From positions 555,235,136 to 555,299,135 of the forward strand of contig NC_081413.1 in the NCBI RefSeq assembly GCF_030272615.1: a DNA stretch of 64,000 nucleotides, given 5' to 3'. Source of the stretch: Cryptomeria japonica. Lineage: Eukaryota > Streptophyta > Pinopsida > Cupressales > Cupressaceae. The notes beneath the pieces are model-generated. The model was given only the letters and a program-made list of their open reading frames with translations, searched no databases and had not been told where the DNA came from. Positions 33,591 to 44,870 of this stretch are shown piece by piece (within the stretch, counting starts at the first letter, position 1; each line of letters starts with the position of its first letter). A program made the position numbers and the translations under genes.

Positions 33591-34179
33591 ACATTCCTCT
33601 ATTTTTCTACCTCCTCCTTCTATTTATCGTATCTTTCTTTTCGACATTCAGGAATGATTCAAAGTGTTGGGGGCATTCTTTTCCTTCTTCCATGTTGACC
33701 GAAATTTTTACTTTCTCTTTGTCTTCATGTGCTCTTCTTTAGATCCGAGACACTTGGAAGTATGACGATACACCCATCTCATAGTGATACTATATATCTT
33801 TTTGATACCGCTATGGGTTCTGATGCCAAACTATCGGATCCCCTTGTCCTCTTAAATTGCATCTTTTGATGTTATGGATATCTATGTACCACTTTCTCTT
33901 GGTGGCATTCCATGGAAACATCTCATTATGTTGACATGCCACAACTACTCTTCTCCTTAGAATGACATGCCTTTCATGCCTATCATTCTAAGGGGGGCCA
34001 TCATATCTGCATTTTATCTTTTATCTCTTGCATCAGTTTCCTTTGCCAAGTTGCCTTTTCATGTTTTCCTAGGTGGGTGCCAAACCACTTGATCTTTTCT
34101 TTTCCCATGATCACCTACATGGGTGCCAAACCATTCTTGAGTGTCTTTGTAGGGGCCAATCTACTACTTACCAAATTTA

Positions 34180-34400
34180 TCTGCCCTATCACATGGCTAT
34201 CTAGTGCATCGCTACCCATGCTAGCAAATTTATCTTCATCTGCCCTATCGCATGGCTATCTAGCGTGTCACTACCCATGCTAGCAAAATTTATCCTTATA
34301 TGCCCCATCTATGGTTATCCATACTAGCATATCACGCCCTATTATATGGCCATATAGCATAATGCATCTTTCTACCCATACTAACATATCTTATACCAAT
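34180..34400 (+). repeat. Minisatellite in GypA, period about 60 bp
   Basis: CTGCCCTATC(A/G)CATGGCTAT starts at 34181 and 34240, and a decayed copy starts near 34299, each followed by CTACCCATGCTAGCAAA. A fourth, weaker copy reaches about 34395. Confidence 0.75.
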
Positions 34401-34692
34401 GGCAGTTGCTTATCTCATATCTCATATTTGTCTGTAGCCAGGGGATTTCCTCCAAAGTGAGGTTTGTTTCTATTACACTATCTTATCCATTTCTTTATCT
34501 AATCGTCCATCACACTAGTCTGCAGATAGCATGTTTGAGATGTACCAAATAGAAACATCTGTACCAAATATCGACATCATCTCGCTGGGGGAAACCTCAT
34601 TTGATCAACAAAAATTGGCCTCCCTATCGCAACTATTCTTTCTTTGTATCTTCCTCTACTTTAGCTTTGCATCCCTCGTCAAAGACATTCTC

Positions 34693-34710
34693 GTTAAAGT
34701 GGGGACAAAA
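34693..34710 (+). other. GypA polypurine tract
   Basis: GTTAAAGTGGGGACAAAA ends directly at the TG of the 3' LTR. GypB and GypC carry the related AAAGTGGGGGCTAAA. Confidence 0.8.
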
Positions 34711-35830
34711 TGTAATATAAAAAATATTATCCCTTGTAATTAATGAGACAAATGACACTTTCCCTCCATGTCATCAGTGGTTAGGATCCACCATCTTGTC
34801 CTTTCATCCACTCAAACCATCCATGTCAGCTCTAGTCGAAGCATTATTGACTCCGTTAACTTGTCACCTTCAAGGACACAGGCGCGACGCAGAGACATCT
34901 ATGCAATGGGCTAGCGTCTTATGAATTTGATAGTCTGCAGGTGGCCATTTAAGCATTATGCCTGTGCCCGAAAGGAATCATAATGCCTTTGCATGTGCCC
35001 ACCGACGTCAGAATTCCTTCCTGGCTCTATATCTCTCACTTGGGAAGCATTTGGGAGGACCTTTTTGGAAATTTGGTTAATTGTTTCTTGCAAGTTGATC
35101 TCTTAGAGAAAACTTGAAGTCATTCCACCATTGTTGTAGCACTACCAAGCATTTCAAGTACACTATTCCAAGTGCTTCCAAGCATTCCAATCTCTGTTCA
35201 TGATAGGGGAGTTATCTTAATCCTCTTTCTTGCATATTTATCAAGTTTATTTTCAAATTCATGTTACATTGTTATTCTCTTTATGATTTATCTTTCTCGT
35301 GGCTTTCTTGGGTTGTTAGTGGAGATGGAAACACCAAAACGAGGGTCTGACTTAGGCAGGCTCCAAAACACAACCCCAAAATTTTCCCTTCTTGCCTGTG
35401 TGTAGGTTCACGGAAGTGCGAGAATCATCATTTAGCAGGAGGCTTCAATCATGGACCAATTGTGAGTGTTTTTATCCTTCTCCCTTCCTTTTGTTTTATT
35501 TTAGTCATTTTGCATCTCACAACTTTTAGCTTAGTTTATTCGCTTTTTGTGTTTAACTGCATTATCCTCGTGTTCGGAACTTTTTCGTACACACCATGTA
35601 CTTTGTCTGTACAGGATGACAGCTCGCTATGCTGGTGTCCCAACTCTGTGCGCTCATCCTTTGGACAAAGGCTTGACAAAGCCATTCGTGAGTCCTGAAT
35701 CACAGGTAATTGCCTTGGTTTGTTATTTTATCCCCTAGCTCATCTGAGCGTTAGTTCGCAGAGGTAATCGGAAGGACAATTTATCCTCAAGGATCCATCA
35801 TCCTTGAGGTGACAAATTCCCTCCATTACA
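34711..35830 (+). repeat. GypA 3' LTR
   Basis: 1120 bp, partner of 28185-29196; contains the roughly 100-bp segment missing from the 5' copy. Confidence 0.92.
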
Positions 35831-35835
35831 GAAGG

Positions 35836-36146
35836 TAGTTCCTTTTATGATCTACAACTTTTTAAATTTACTAGTTGAAAGTGAATTGTATACTATTCAT
35901 CATAATGGATTTTGACCTTTAAATCATCATGGAGACTTTTCACTTGATTTCCTTTGGCCTTGTTTAGTTTAGCATCCTATATCTTGAGAATATTTTTTGT
36001 TCTTATCCTACTAGAAATTCAAAGCTAGTAAGATTAACCAAATGTCTACCTATAGCTCCTTGAGTGCCATTCTGACTATTACCCCTAGGGCTAATTCATC
36101 TTTTGTGGCCACATTAGTAGCTCATCATATCCCACAAGTAGTGAAT
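35836..36146 (+). other. Older host sequence between GypA and GypB
   Basis: About 310 bp. A short open frame from the ATG at 36042 (MSTYSSLSAILTITPRA) runs to the GypB target site and would stop directly after it. Not recognised. Confidence 0.4.
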
Positions 36147-36151
36147 GAAAC

Positions 36152-37385
36152 TGTAACGGTGGGAAAATGATGAGTGATAGATCAAGAGGAAAACTAACCC
36201 TTTCCCTCAAAGAGAGATGAGAGTTTAACTTATTGATTATCATTCAAACACTTTTTACCATTACATTAGGAAGATAAGGGATAATTCACTAGATTCAATT
36301 TTCACACAAAGATGATAGATTAAATTCTGAATGAATTAAGGATGTTAGGCTGATCCATTCTTCCTTGTTTAAAATGAAAAGGAATTGATTGAATTATGTA
36401 GTGCAAAAGTGACAAAGAATTGACTATAACTTGAGATCTGAATATGGGATGAAACTGTGCCCCTAGACTTGGTAGTAAAATATTGAGATGAAGTCACCTT
36501 GCAAATTTGACCAAAAGTTGTCTAGATCATGGCGGGAATGTACACAATCCTCCAAAAAATCTATGAAATGAAAAGGGTTTTTTCGCCTCTGCAGATGAAG
36601 CCTGAATCCGAAAGTACAACTACGCACTTGCAACCTACACACAAAAAAGAGAGGGAAATGTGTTGGGATTGGGAGTTTGCCTTTAGGTCAAACCCCAAAT
36701 TTGGAATTAACCAAGCAGTGAAAGAAAGTACTTGCAAGTAGATGTAAATGAAAGACTGAATTGTAGATCACCTCAATAGAGATTGTAGTAGAAATGTTGA
36801 TAGAAATGCTTGTATGGAATTGTATGTTGAAATCAATCTCCTCTTCAATGGTTGAATCCTTGACTTGAATGCAACACCTAGCCTTGAAGGGAGACTTGAG
36901 AATGCTCAATACTGGAAAAGATTGCTTGAATGCTTGATCGCTTATGCAACTTGAATCTCTCCAACTTTAACCTATCCAACCTCTGCAAATGAGAGAGCGA
37001 ATGCCCCTTAAATACATGTTTGAAGGATTTGAATTTCATCACGGGTTGACATCGAGGAGATTTCCCGCTCACTGCACAACCCACAATGCATGTTCTGGAA
37101 ATATCCTACCCCAAAATAGGGTAGGGATAGGGGCACCATGCCCCTATCCTAGGAGGACAAGGGCACCATTCCCCTATCCAAGGGGGGATAGGGGTGCCAC
37201 ACCCCTGTCCTACCCCTGTCTCTAGGGAAGAGTGTGGACAGAGTGATGTAGAGGCCAAGGAGCAGGTTGTTTTTGCAAGTTGAGCACTCTTCGGTCTTCG
37301 ATCAGGCTAGAGGATTCGAGTTTGCATGCGTGAGGACTCTAATGTAGTCATAAATTGCTAGGGTCACAATTTTATGACACTACAT
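36152..37385 (-). repeat. GypB 3' LTR
   Basis: 1234 bp. On the plus strand it runs TGTAACGGTGGG...GACACTACA. It contains a GGGGCACCA/CCCCTATCC repeat cluster at about 37110-37215. Confidence 0.94.
37125..37149. repeat. Perfect 10-bp hairpin in GypB LTR
   Basis: GGATAGGGGC, a 5-nt loop, then GCCCCTATCC. Similar GGGATAGGGG/CCCC words repeat to 37210. The partner LTR has a decayed version near 44115-44190. Confidence 0.8.
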
Positions 37386-37401
37386 TTAGCCCCCACTTTA
37401 T
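37386..37401 (-). other. GypB polypurine tract
   Basis: The minus strand reads TAAAGTGGGGGCTAAA directly before the LTR start, the same as in GypC. Confidence 0.85.
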
Positions 37402-38121
37402 CGAGAGTATGCCAATACTGTTGGTAAAGTACAAGGAAACAAGATTGAAAGACTTTCACCATGTCAAGGAGGCAAGATGCACCAAGCCCCTAGTGGACTT
37501 AGGATCTTACGACTTCGATTGACAAAGTAAAAGGGAATATTGAGAAGGGGAGAACCATGGCTGCAAGTAGCAAAGTTCCCTTCACTATGAGTCACAAAAA
37601 CAAGGATAAAAAGATTACAAAGAAAAACAAATTTCACTAAGTAATTCTAAGTATCACAAGAAGAAAAGTATGAGTGGAGTGTATGCCCCCATGTTAAAGT
37701 GATCGCACGCGCCTTATCGGGGGTGATTTCTTTAAGGTAGGATACACCCAAGAGAGAAAAGAGAAGGAGCAATTTATTGCAAGGATTTAGCCCCCAATCG
37801 AGGTATAAACCCAAGGATAATGAACACAAAACACGAGGTAGTGTCACTTTCCTTGGGGTCAATATGTTGTATGACAACTCATGTATATCATGTATGTATA
37901 TGCATATAATAATCCCCATTCCCCAAAGAAGGATACTACCTTAGGAGAAAGGGAAGAGAAGATGTCATTTGAGTCAACATGAAAGAGACCAAGAGAAGAT
38001 CTCAATGCTTTGCATCGTCCCCAAGTAGACATTAAGGGAACAATAGAAGAATAGGGATACATATAGAAGAATGGTTACAAAAGAGAGAGAAAGGAGAGAG
38101 AAATCTACAGTGCTAATATTT

Positions 38122-41100
38122 CTAATCAAGCATGGCATCCACCTCTGGATCTTGCTGATCGCTATTTCGGGAAGGTGAGAAACATGCCATAGAAGCGATA
38201 TCGAGCACAACAAATGGAGCTATCACAAGATATAAACAAGGACTATGTTCATGTTGTAAGTCACTTTGTTCAATTCTAGGAGCTAGGGTTAGGGTTTGTG
38301 AAAACTCATCCGATAAATGTTTGTCCACATCAACATACTCATACTCACTATCAGAAGCATTACGAGTTGTATTGCAATTATGAATAACATTTTCACCCAT
38401 TTCTTCATCAAATTTTAAAGCAAGAGGAGCAAGAGCGTGAATAGGAGTAAAACCATCACATGTTTTATACAACTTATGATTTGGAGATGTTGGTTGAACA
38501 TCTTTCTTAGGAGAAAAGGGAATCATGTCAATTATTGGATTCTGAGGAGATTGTGTATTTTGAGGGATAGCTTCATGATCTTGAGCACAACATCTTCATC
38601 GGTGTTCTCTCACACATCGATTCCGTCGAGTCTTAGTGGAAGGCTAAGAAGGAGGAGAATCGATTTAAGAAGGGTGAATGGTTTTCTCCTTAATAGTGGA
38701 AGGTTTAGGTTGAGGTCTTTTTGGTTGAACAATAGGAGAAGCAGGCCTCTTCTCTCGATAAGAGGAAGGAGGTGGAACTGCGCCATAGAAAGGAGGAATA
38801 TTGGGTGTAGGAAGGAGACCAAGTCCATCATGAGGAGGAGGAATAGGTCTAACCTTAGGAAGAATATTGGGGTTCTCCTTAAGAGAAGGTAAAGTCACAT
38901 CCATAGGAGTAGGTGGACAATTTTCCTTAGGAGGAAGATTAGATCTATATGAGAGGGGAAGAACCTCGTCTTGAAGAATAATAGGAATGTCAAGTGTTGG
39001 CGATCTAGGTTGACTTAAGGATAAGATCATATCATTCTTCCATTTTTTATCAGATTGAAAAAGAGCATCGCTCCTTAATGGAAGAGATTGAAATTGTTTA
39101 GGCCAGAAGAGATCAATAGGAACACCAGGGCTTCTTTCGAATGGACAAAATAAGCTATGGTTCACGGTTATGATTTCTCTATTGTGAGGAAATTTAAGAC
39201 ACTTGTGTATTGGAGAGACAATAGCCCTCGTGGAAGATAGCCAAGGATAGCCCAACTTCACATGAAATTGCTCAGAAGAAGGTATGATAACAAAGTCAAC
39301 ATCCATGGATTTAGCATGGACTTCGATAGGAAGGATGATAGAACTAATGGTAGGACAAGAGAAGCCATCAAATAACTTCACAACTACATTAGAAGCATCA
39401 TATAATGGTTTATGCAATTGTAAAGTGAAAAGATATTCTTCAATTATGACATTAACAATGCAAGAGGGATCAATTAGGGCACCACGACAAGGGATATCCT
39501 TAACCTTTGCTACTATGTATAAAGGGCCATCGGGTGCTCTAATGGTCTCACTAGGGTCAAATGTAATACAAGGATCCTTAGGTGAATCTTGTGTTTCTAC
39601 CATATTAACCAAATTTGGAGCCATGCAGATGAATGTTTTAGAAGAGAAAGAATTAGGCACAATCTCAATAACGTTAGAGGTATGAGATGGCAAGGGGTCA
39701 GTGAAAATCTTAATATTTTGATTAGAAGGAGCAACGGATTTATTCCCTTTATCACTCACACCTGCCACAAATATAGTATTATTATCAATCAAGTCTTGAA
39801 CCTTATTTTTTAGTGCAAAACATTTCTCAGTATCATGACCAGGTTGATGATGAAATTGGCAAAAGGAATTGTTATCAAAATGAGGAGATGCAATTTTGGA
39901 AGGATCAACTTGTTTTATAGGAGGAAGTTTGATAACATTTCTATGTAATAATTGAGACATAATACTATGCAAAGATTCATTCAAAGGAGTAAACTGTCTT
40001 TCTCTTTGGAAAATTTTAGAAATAGAAGGCACAACTGTTGTAGCATTCACATGGTTGTTGTTAATTGGATCATTGAACTTTATGAAGCTTTTTGTTGGTT
40101 TGAACTTCACAAATGGTTGTTGAACACTCTCCCCCTTATCACCCAGAGCCATAGGAGTGGATTGCTCCATTTGACTCACAACCAGCTGATAATTGTGGAG
40201 TGTTGTGAACAACTGCGGAAAGGAAGTAAACTTGGACAAAAGAAGCTTTTCCCTGATATCTTTTTATAATTAGAAATGAAAATTCTTTGAATATCATTAT
40301 CAGGTACATGAAAAAAAATTTGAGCACACAAATGCTTATATCTACCAATGAAATCAGTCAATTTCTCTTTAACACCTTGTTTACAATGCATTAAATCAGT
40401 CAAAGTGATTTTAGGACCAATGTCGTTATGAAATTGTTGGATGAAAGAATTTGCTAGTTGTTGAAAGGAAGTGATAGAATAAGAAGGCAGAGAGCAATAC
40501 CATTGTAAGGCCTTATCTCTTAGTGTTCTTGTAAATAGTTTTGCAAGCAATCGTTGATCATAAGCAAAATCAGTACACAAGGTTTAAAATGTTTTGATGT
40601 GTGTAAGAGGATCACCTTTTCTATTATAGAGTTCCAATTGAGGGATCTCAACATATTTAGGAGGCACGACTTTAACAAATTCAAGAGAAAGTGGGCTCAA
40701 AACATCAAATGTGGGCACACTAAACTTGGATTGACTCATGGAAAAAATTTATTGTTGTAAGGAAGACACAGTTTGAGCAAGATTGTTGATTGTCATTTCA
40801 GTAGAAGAATTGATATTAGACATAGGTGACTGATATTGGAGTTGAGAAAATACAACACCACAGGAGCCCAAGTGATCTCTACAAGCTGAAAAACTTGTTA
40901 CAAGGAGAAGCAAGGAAGCAAATCACAGAAGGAACAAAAACACAGAAAATATGCTCAAAAAGGGAGAGCTCAATATTCACAAAAATGTGTAATGTAATAA
41001 TCCTCCTTCTTCTTACAATGAAAAGAAAGAACTCAACCTTTAATAGGTCAAGAAACCCTAAAAGGGAAAACCTAGGTTTGCACATAATAATTAATAAATG

Positions 41101-42003
41101 AATGAATTATTATGCACCTAAAGTTAGCTTAAGTGTAAAAGAGATAAAGGGAACTTAAATAATTAAACAAATATTGTTTAATTAATCAAGTAAATACCCG
41201 AATACTCTAACAACTAAGAAGGTGGTGTGATGTTGTGGAAAGAAGGCATGGACTGAGAATAAGGTGGTGGGACACAATGATAAGTAGGCATTAGTGACGA
41301 TTGGGTAGGAAAAGGGGCACTTAAATGAGGAATAAAGTTGTTGAAGGAATTGCCCCCTTGTGTCACACTGATTGGTTGAGAAATAGCAAGAATACTCATG
41401 GAAGACATAGGTAACGATGAAGGATTAAATGAAGAAGAGGGATTGCCCCCATGACCTATGGTTGTAGGAATGACGTTTTGAGTTGATGTAGTCATGATGT
41501 TAGATGTGAAAGTAAGAATACTAGTCATAGGATTAGTCAAAGGAATAGAGGAATTGACTTGTGTTAAAGGTTGTGATTAACCTAGGGTTTCAGCACAACT
41601 TTCGATAGGCATGACATTAGAATCAACAATATGTGCAATGCCACGTATTATATCAATTACATTCTTATCACTTTGAAGCATGCGCTTAAGACCTTAAATT
41701 AAAGGAAGAGATTCACTATTAGGGTACATTCTTGGGACATCCATTGTTGAAAGTTATCAAATTGATTGTCCATGTAGAAAGTTGATCTAAAGAAACCCTA
41801 GTTAAAGCTTCTTCCTCATCATGGGATCCATCAATGGGGTAAATAGGCACATGACTAGGAAGGGAAGAATTAGCATGATCCTCATTAAAGAAGTCACCCA
41901 AATTAGGCTCCATCTCCTTGGTATTTAAACCTTGGGAAGCTTTAAATCTAATGCTTTGTCTAACAAAGATAGGATAGGTAGGACTAATAGTGGTAAAACT
42001 CAT
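38122..42003 (-). pseudogene. GypB Gag/protease-like polyprotein, decayed
   Basis: Starts at the ATG at 42003 (MSFTTISPTY). Segments: N-terminal domain 42003-41719, Ser/Pro/Asn-rich linker 41540-41214, Gag core 40580-40176 with WYCSLPSYSITSFQQLA, then 40239-38665 with FCQFHHQPGHDTEKCFALK, the retropepsin-like GALIDPSCIVNVI and a Pro-rich tail, and 38526-38122 with YEYVDVDKHLSDEF, ending VDAMLD. Frame changes occur between the first three segments, and stops near 38590-38665 separate the last two, which share a frame. A 370-bp insertion interrupts the linker. The F-C-x2-H-x4-H-x4-C pattern is a variant knuckle. It aligns end to end with GypC, so the polyprotein normally ends here without pol. 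Confidence 0.8.
40843..41212 (-). mobile_element. Putative 370-bp solo LTR inside GypB gag
   Basis: This block is absent from the homologous position in GypC. On the minus strand it starts TGTTAGAGTATTCGGG and ends ...TATTTTCTCA, contains a CCCTTTTAGGGTTTC stretch and is AT-rich, all LTR-like. I could not find clean matching target duplications, so the exact ends are uncertain. Confidence 0.5.
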
Positions 42004-43117
42004 GCACTAGAGGGAAAATTTGAATTTTGAATTGTGGAACAAAGCTTGCAAAAATTGAGTAATGCAAAATTTAAGAAAATAATGATTACACAATTTGAAC
42101 TTTGTTGGAGGAAGAGAATGACACAATTTCCAAAAATGAAAGGAAATTGGAATTTTAAAATTAGGGCCAAGGGAAGACCTCTTAATTTTAAAATCAGAAT
42201 CATTTTTTTTTTTTTAAGTAGGGTAAACAACAATTAACCTCTTAATTTAAAAAAGTTTCTTGAAACTTGAAATGTTGAATTTTGAAGGTATTTCCAAGTC
42301 TAGAGGGTTCAAAAATCAATAAAATCAACCAATCTTCTGGATTTAGGCTATTAACTACAATCATAACAATCTCTTGAAATTTCAGAAAAAAAAAGCCGAG
42401 GACTGTGGCAGGAACGCACATGGTCCGACTGACTTTTTTTGAAATTCGCAGGGATGGATATTACGATGATTTTAAAGCTAACCCCAAAAAATTTGTGAAT
42501 TTTACGATCTCTAGATGGGCGAATGAAGGCACAAAGGTGAAAATAGGACCCTATTAGGGTTTTGAAAAAAAGAGGAATTGAAGTGCAATTTTGGAAATGG
42601 TCAAACCTAATGGATAGGGACACCTTGGAAAATGTTTAACAATCTGAATGTAAAAGAAATTAATTTGAAATTCACACAAAATCTAATTAATTTTAAAAAT
42701 TAGGGTTTGATGACCTAACCGCCTAATTTTAAATTTTAAATTTTGGGAAAAAGTGGGGGAATTTGAAAGTTTGAATTGTACAACTGAAAACAAATCTGAG
42801 AACAAGTAGAAATTTGAAAATTAAGTTGAAATCCAATTTTTGCACAAGTTCAAGATGATTTTTGAAAATTAGGGTTTTAACGAGTAACCTCTTAATTTTG
42901 TAAATTTTAAATGCGAATTGAACAAGACAATGATAAAATTGAATTTGACAAACAAAGCAATTTTTAGATCTAAGATAAACACAAGCAATTTTTACAAATC
43001 ACAAGTTCAATTTTAATTTTAAAAACCAAGGTTTTTAATGAATTAACCACTAAGTTTGCAGAAATTGAAAACTTGTAAATGAAAAATATGCAAATTTGTT
43101 TAAAGGAAAGCATGCAA
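42004..43117 (-). other. GypB untranslated leader
   Basis: About 1.1 kb between primer site and first ATG, AT-rich, with repeated AAATTTTAA-type words and several short blocks (AATTAGGGTTT, AACC(T/G)(C/A)TTAATTTT) recurring. GypC has a similar leader (46080-47434). Packaging and dimerisation signals normally sit here, but none can be identified by eye. Confidence 0.5.
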
Positions 43118-43133
43118 GACGTTGGGTTCACCA
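43118..43133 (-). other. GypB primer-binding site, tRNA-Trp type
   Basis: The minus strand reads TGGTGAACCCAACGTC, three bases from the LTR, one or two transitions from the GypA site. Confidence 0.7.
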
Positions 43134-43136
43134 AAA

Positions 43137-44363
43137 TGTAATGGTGGGAAAATGATGAGTGATAGATCAAGAGGAAAACTAACCCTTTACCTCAAAGAGA
43201 GATGAGAGTTTCACTTATTGATTATCCTTCAAACACTTTTTACCATTACATTAGGAAGATAAGGGATAATTCACTAGATTCAATCTCCACACAAAGATGA
43301 TATATTGGATTCTGAATGAATTAAGGATGTTAGGATGATCACTTCTTCCTTGTTTGAAATGGAAAGGAATTGATTGAATTATGTAGTGCAAAAGTGACAA
43401 AGAAATGATTGTAACTTGAGATCTGGTTATGGGATGAAGTTGTGCACCTGGATTTGATAGTAAAATATCGAGATGGAGTCGCCCTACGAATTTGACCAAA
43501 AGTTGTCTGGATCGTGGTAGGAATGTACATGGTCTTCCGAAAAATCCACGAAATGAAAAGGGTTTTTCCGCCTCTGCAAATGAAGCCGAATCCGAAAGTA
43601 CAGCTACGCACCTACAACCTACACACAAAATAGAAAGGGAAATGTGTTGGGATTAGGGGTTTGCCTTTAGGTCATACCCTAGTTTTTGAATTAACCAAGC
43701 AATAAAAGAAAGTACTTGCAAGCAGATGTAAATGAAAGACTGAGTTGTAAATCACCTCAAGAGAGATTGTAGTAGCAATGTTGATAGAAATGCTTGTATG
43801 AAATTGTATGTTGAAATCAATCTCCTCTTCAATTGTTGAATCCTTGACTTGAATGCAACACCTAGCCTTGAAGGGAGACTTGAGAATGCTCAATGCTAGA
43901 AAAGATTGCTTGAATGATTGAATGCTTGATCGCTTATGAAACTTGAATCTCTCCAACTTCAACCTATCCAACCTCTGCAAATGAGAGAGTGAATGCCCCC
44001 TTAAATACATGTTTGAAGGATTTGAATTTCATCACGGGCCGACATCGGGGAGATTTCCTACTCACTGAACAATCCACAATGCATGTTCTGGAAAGATCCT
44101 GCCCCAAAATAGGGTAGGGATAGGGGCACCACGCCCATGTCATGGGAGGAAAAGGGCACCACGCCCCTATCCAAGGGGGGATAGGGGCATATCCCTGTCT
44201 CCAAGGCAGAGTGCGGACAAAGTGATGTAGAGGCCAAGGAAGAGGTTGTTTTCGCAAGCCGAGCACTCTCCGGTCTTCGATCAGGCTAGAGGATTCAAGT
44301 TCTCATGCATGAGGACCCTAATGTAATCGTAAATTGCTAGGATCACAATTTTATGACACTACA
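43137..44363 (-). repeat. GypB 5' LTR
   Basis: 1227 bp, partner of 36152-37385, followed on its right by target duplication GAAAC. Confidence 0.94.
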
Positions 44364-44368
44364 GAAAC

Positions 44369-44865
44369 ATAGCTCGAAGATGGTATCCTTCCCTAACCCC
44401 AAAATTTTGGTGTCCATGTTATGGTTCTACCTCAACCATCTTACACAGGACCATGAGGCAAGTGCTAGACACCACCTAGACCTCTCCCTCACACTTTGAA
44501 GACTAATTTTATTCCTCCAGTGTCTTTATAATCTTGAGGAAATTAGTTGATTGTGAGATGACCCTCCCCTTATGTTGTTTCCCAACCTTTTGTGACTCCT
44601 TCTACTCATCCTTTTGTTCCAACAACAAAGGATAAAAAAAGAATTGATGTTAGGTAAAACCTTCTTTTTATAATCCTTCTTCTATATAATTGGATTTGAG
44701 ATCAAACCCTTTGTCATCCTTGGGTTCCCCAACCCCTAAGCCTACCTCTTCTAAGCTTGAGGCTTACCTATCCCAACCTAGCCAAAAGATTAAGTGTTCA
44801 CCACCTTCCCTTTTGTCAATTTTGAAGGTCCCTTTTTCTTTTGTGGTTGAGAATTTTTGTGATAT
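44369..44865 (+). pseudogene. Older coding-like host sequence between GypB and GypC
   Basis: About 500 bp. A frame is open from 44690 (MDLRSNPLSSLG) to the GypC target site at 44870. After removing GypC and one target copy it stays open on the other side to a stop at 52929-52931. About 94 codons are thus preserved across the insertion, Pro/Ser-rich at first and ending TIMQNCR. No family is recognised. It may be another retroelement remnant. Confidence 0.4.
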
Positions 44866-44870
44866 AATTG

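Larger units (their letters stand above)
28185..35830 (+). mobile_element. GypA: Gag-only LTR retrotransposon, oldest of three
   Basis: Plus-strand element with LTRs 28185-29196 and 34711-35830, TG...CA ends, and target duplications GAAGG at 28180-28184 and 35831-35835. The primer site is of tRNA-Trp type. It encodes one decayed Gag/protease-like polyprotein followed by a long repeat-containing 3' untranslated part. No reverse transcriptase or integrase. The many frame breaks and diverged LTRs suggest greater age than GypB or GypC. Confidence 0.92.
36152..44363 (-). mobile_element. GypB: Gag-only LTR retrotransposon
   Basis: Minus-strand element of 8212 bp with LTRs 43137-44363 and 36152-37385, and perfect target duplications GAAAC at 36147-36151 and 44364-44368. 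It has a tRNA-Trp-type primer site, one Gag/protease-like polyprotein in pieces, and no pol. Its coding region is clearly homologous to that of GypC. The LTRs share a block with GypC (GGCTAGGTGTTGCATTCAAG and GATTCAACCATTGAAGAGGA), so they are sister families. A TG...CA insertion at 40843-41212 splits its Gag. Confidence 0.94.

Noticed and set aside
32000..34750. Several Ser/Leu/Pro-rich frames in GypA
   Set aside because: Overlapping short frames in a decayed polyprotein tail and repeat-rich 3' region; no consistent homology.
38437..38892. Arg-rich 151-codon plus-strand frame
   Set aside because: Antisense shadow of the GypB polyprotein Pro/Ser-rich tail.
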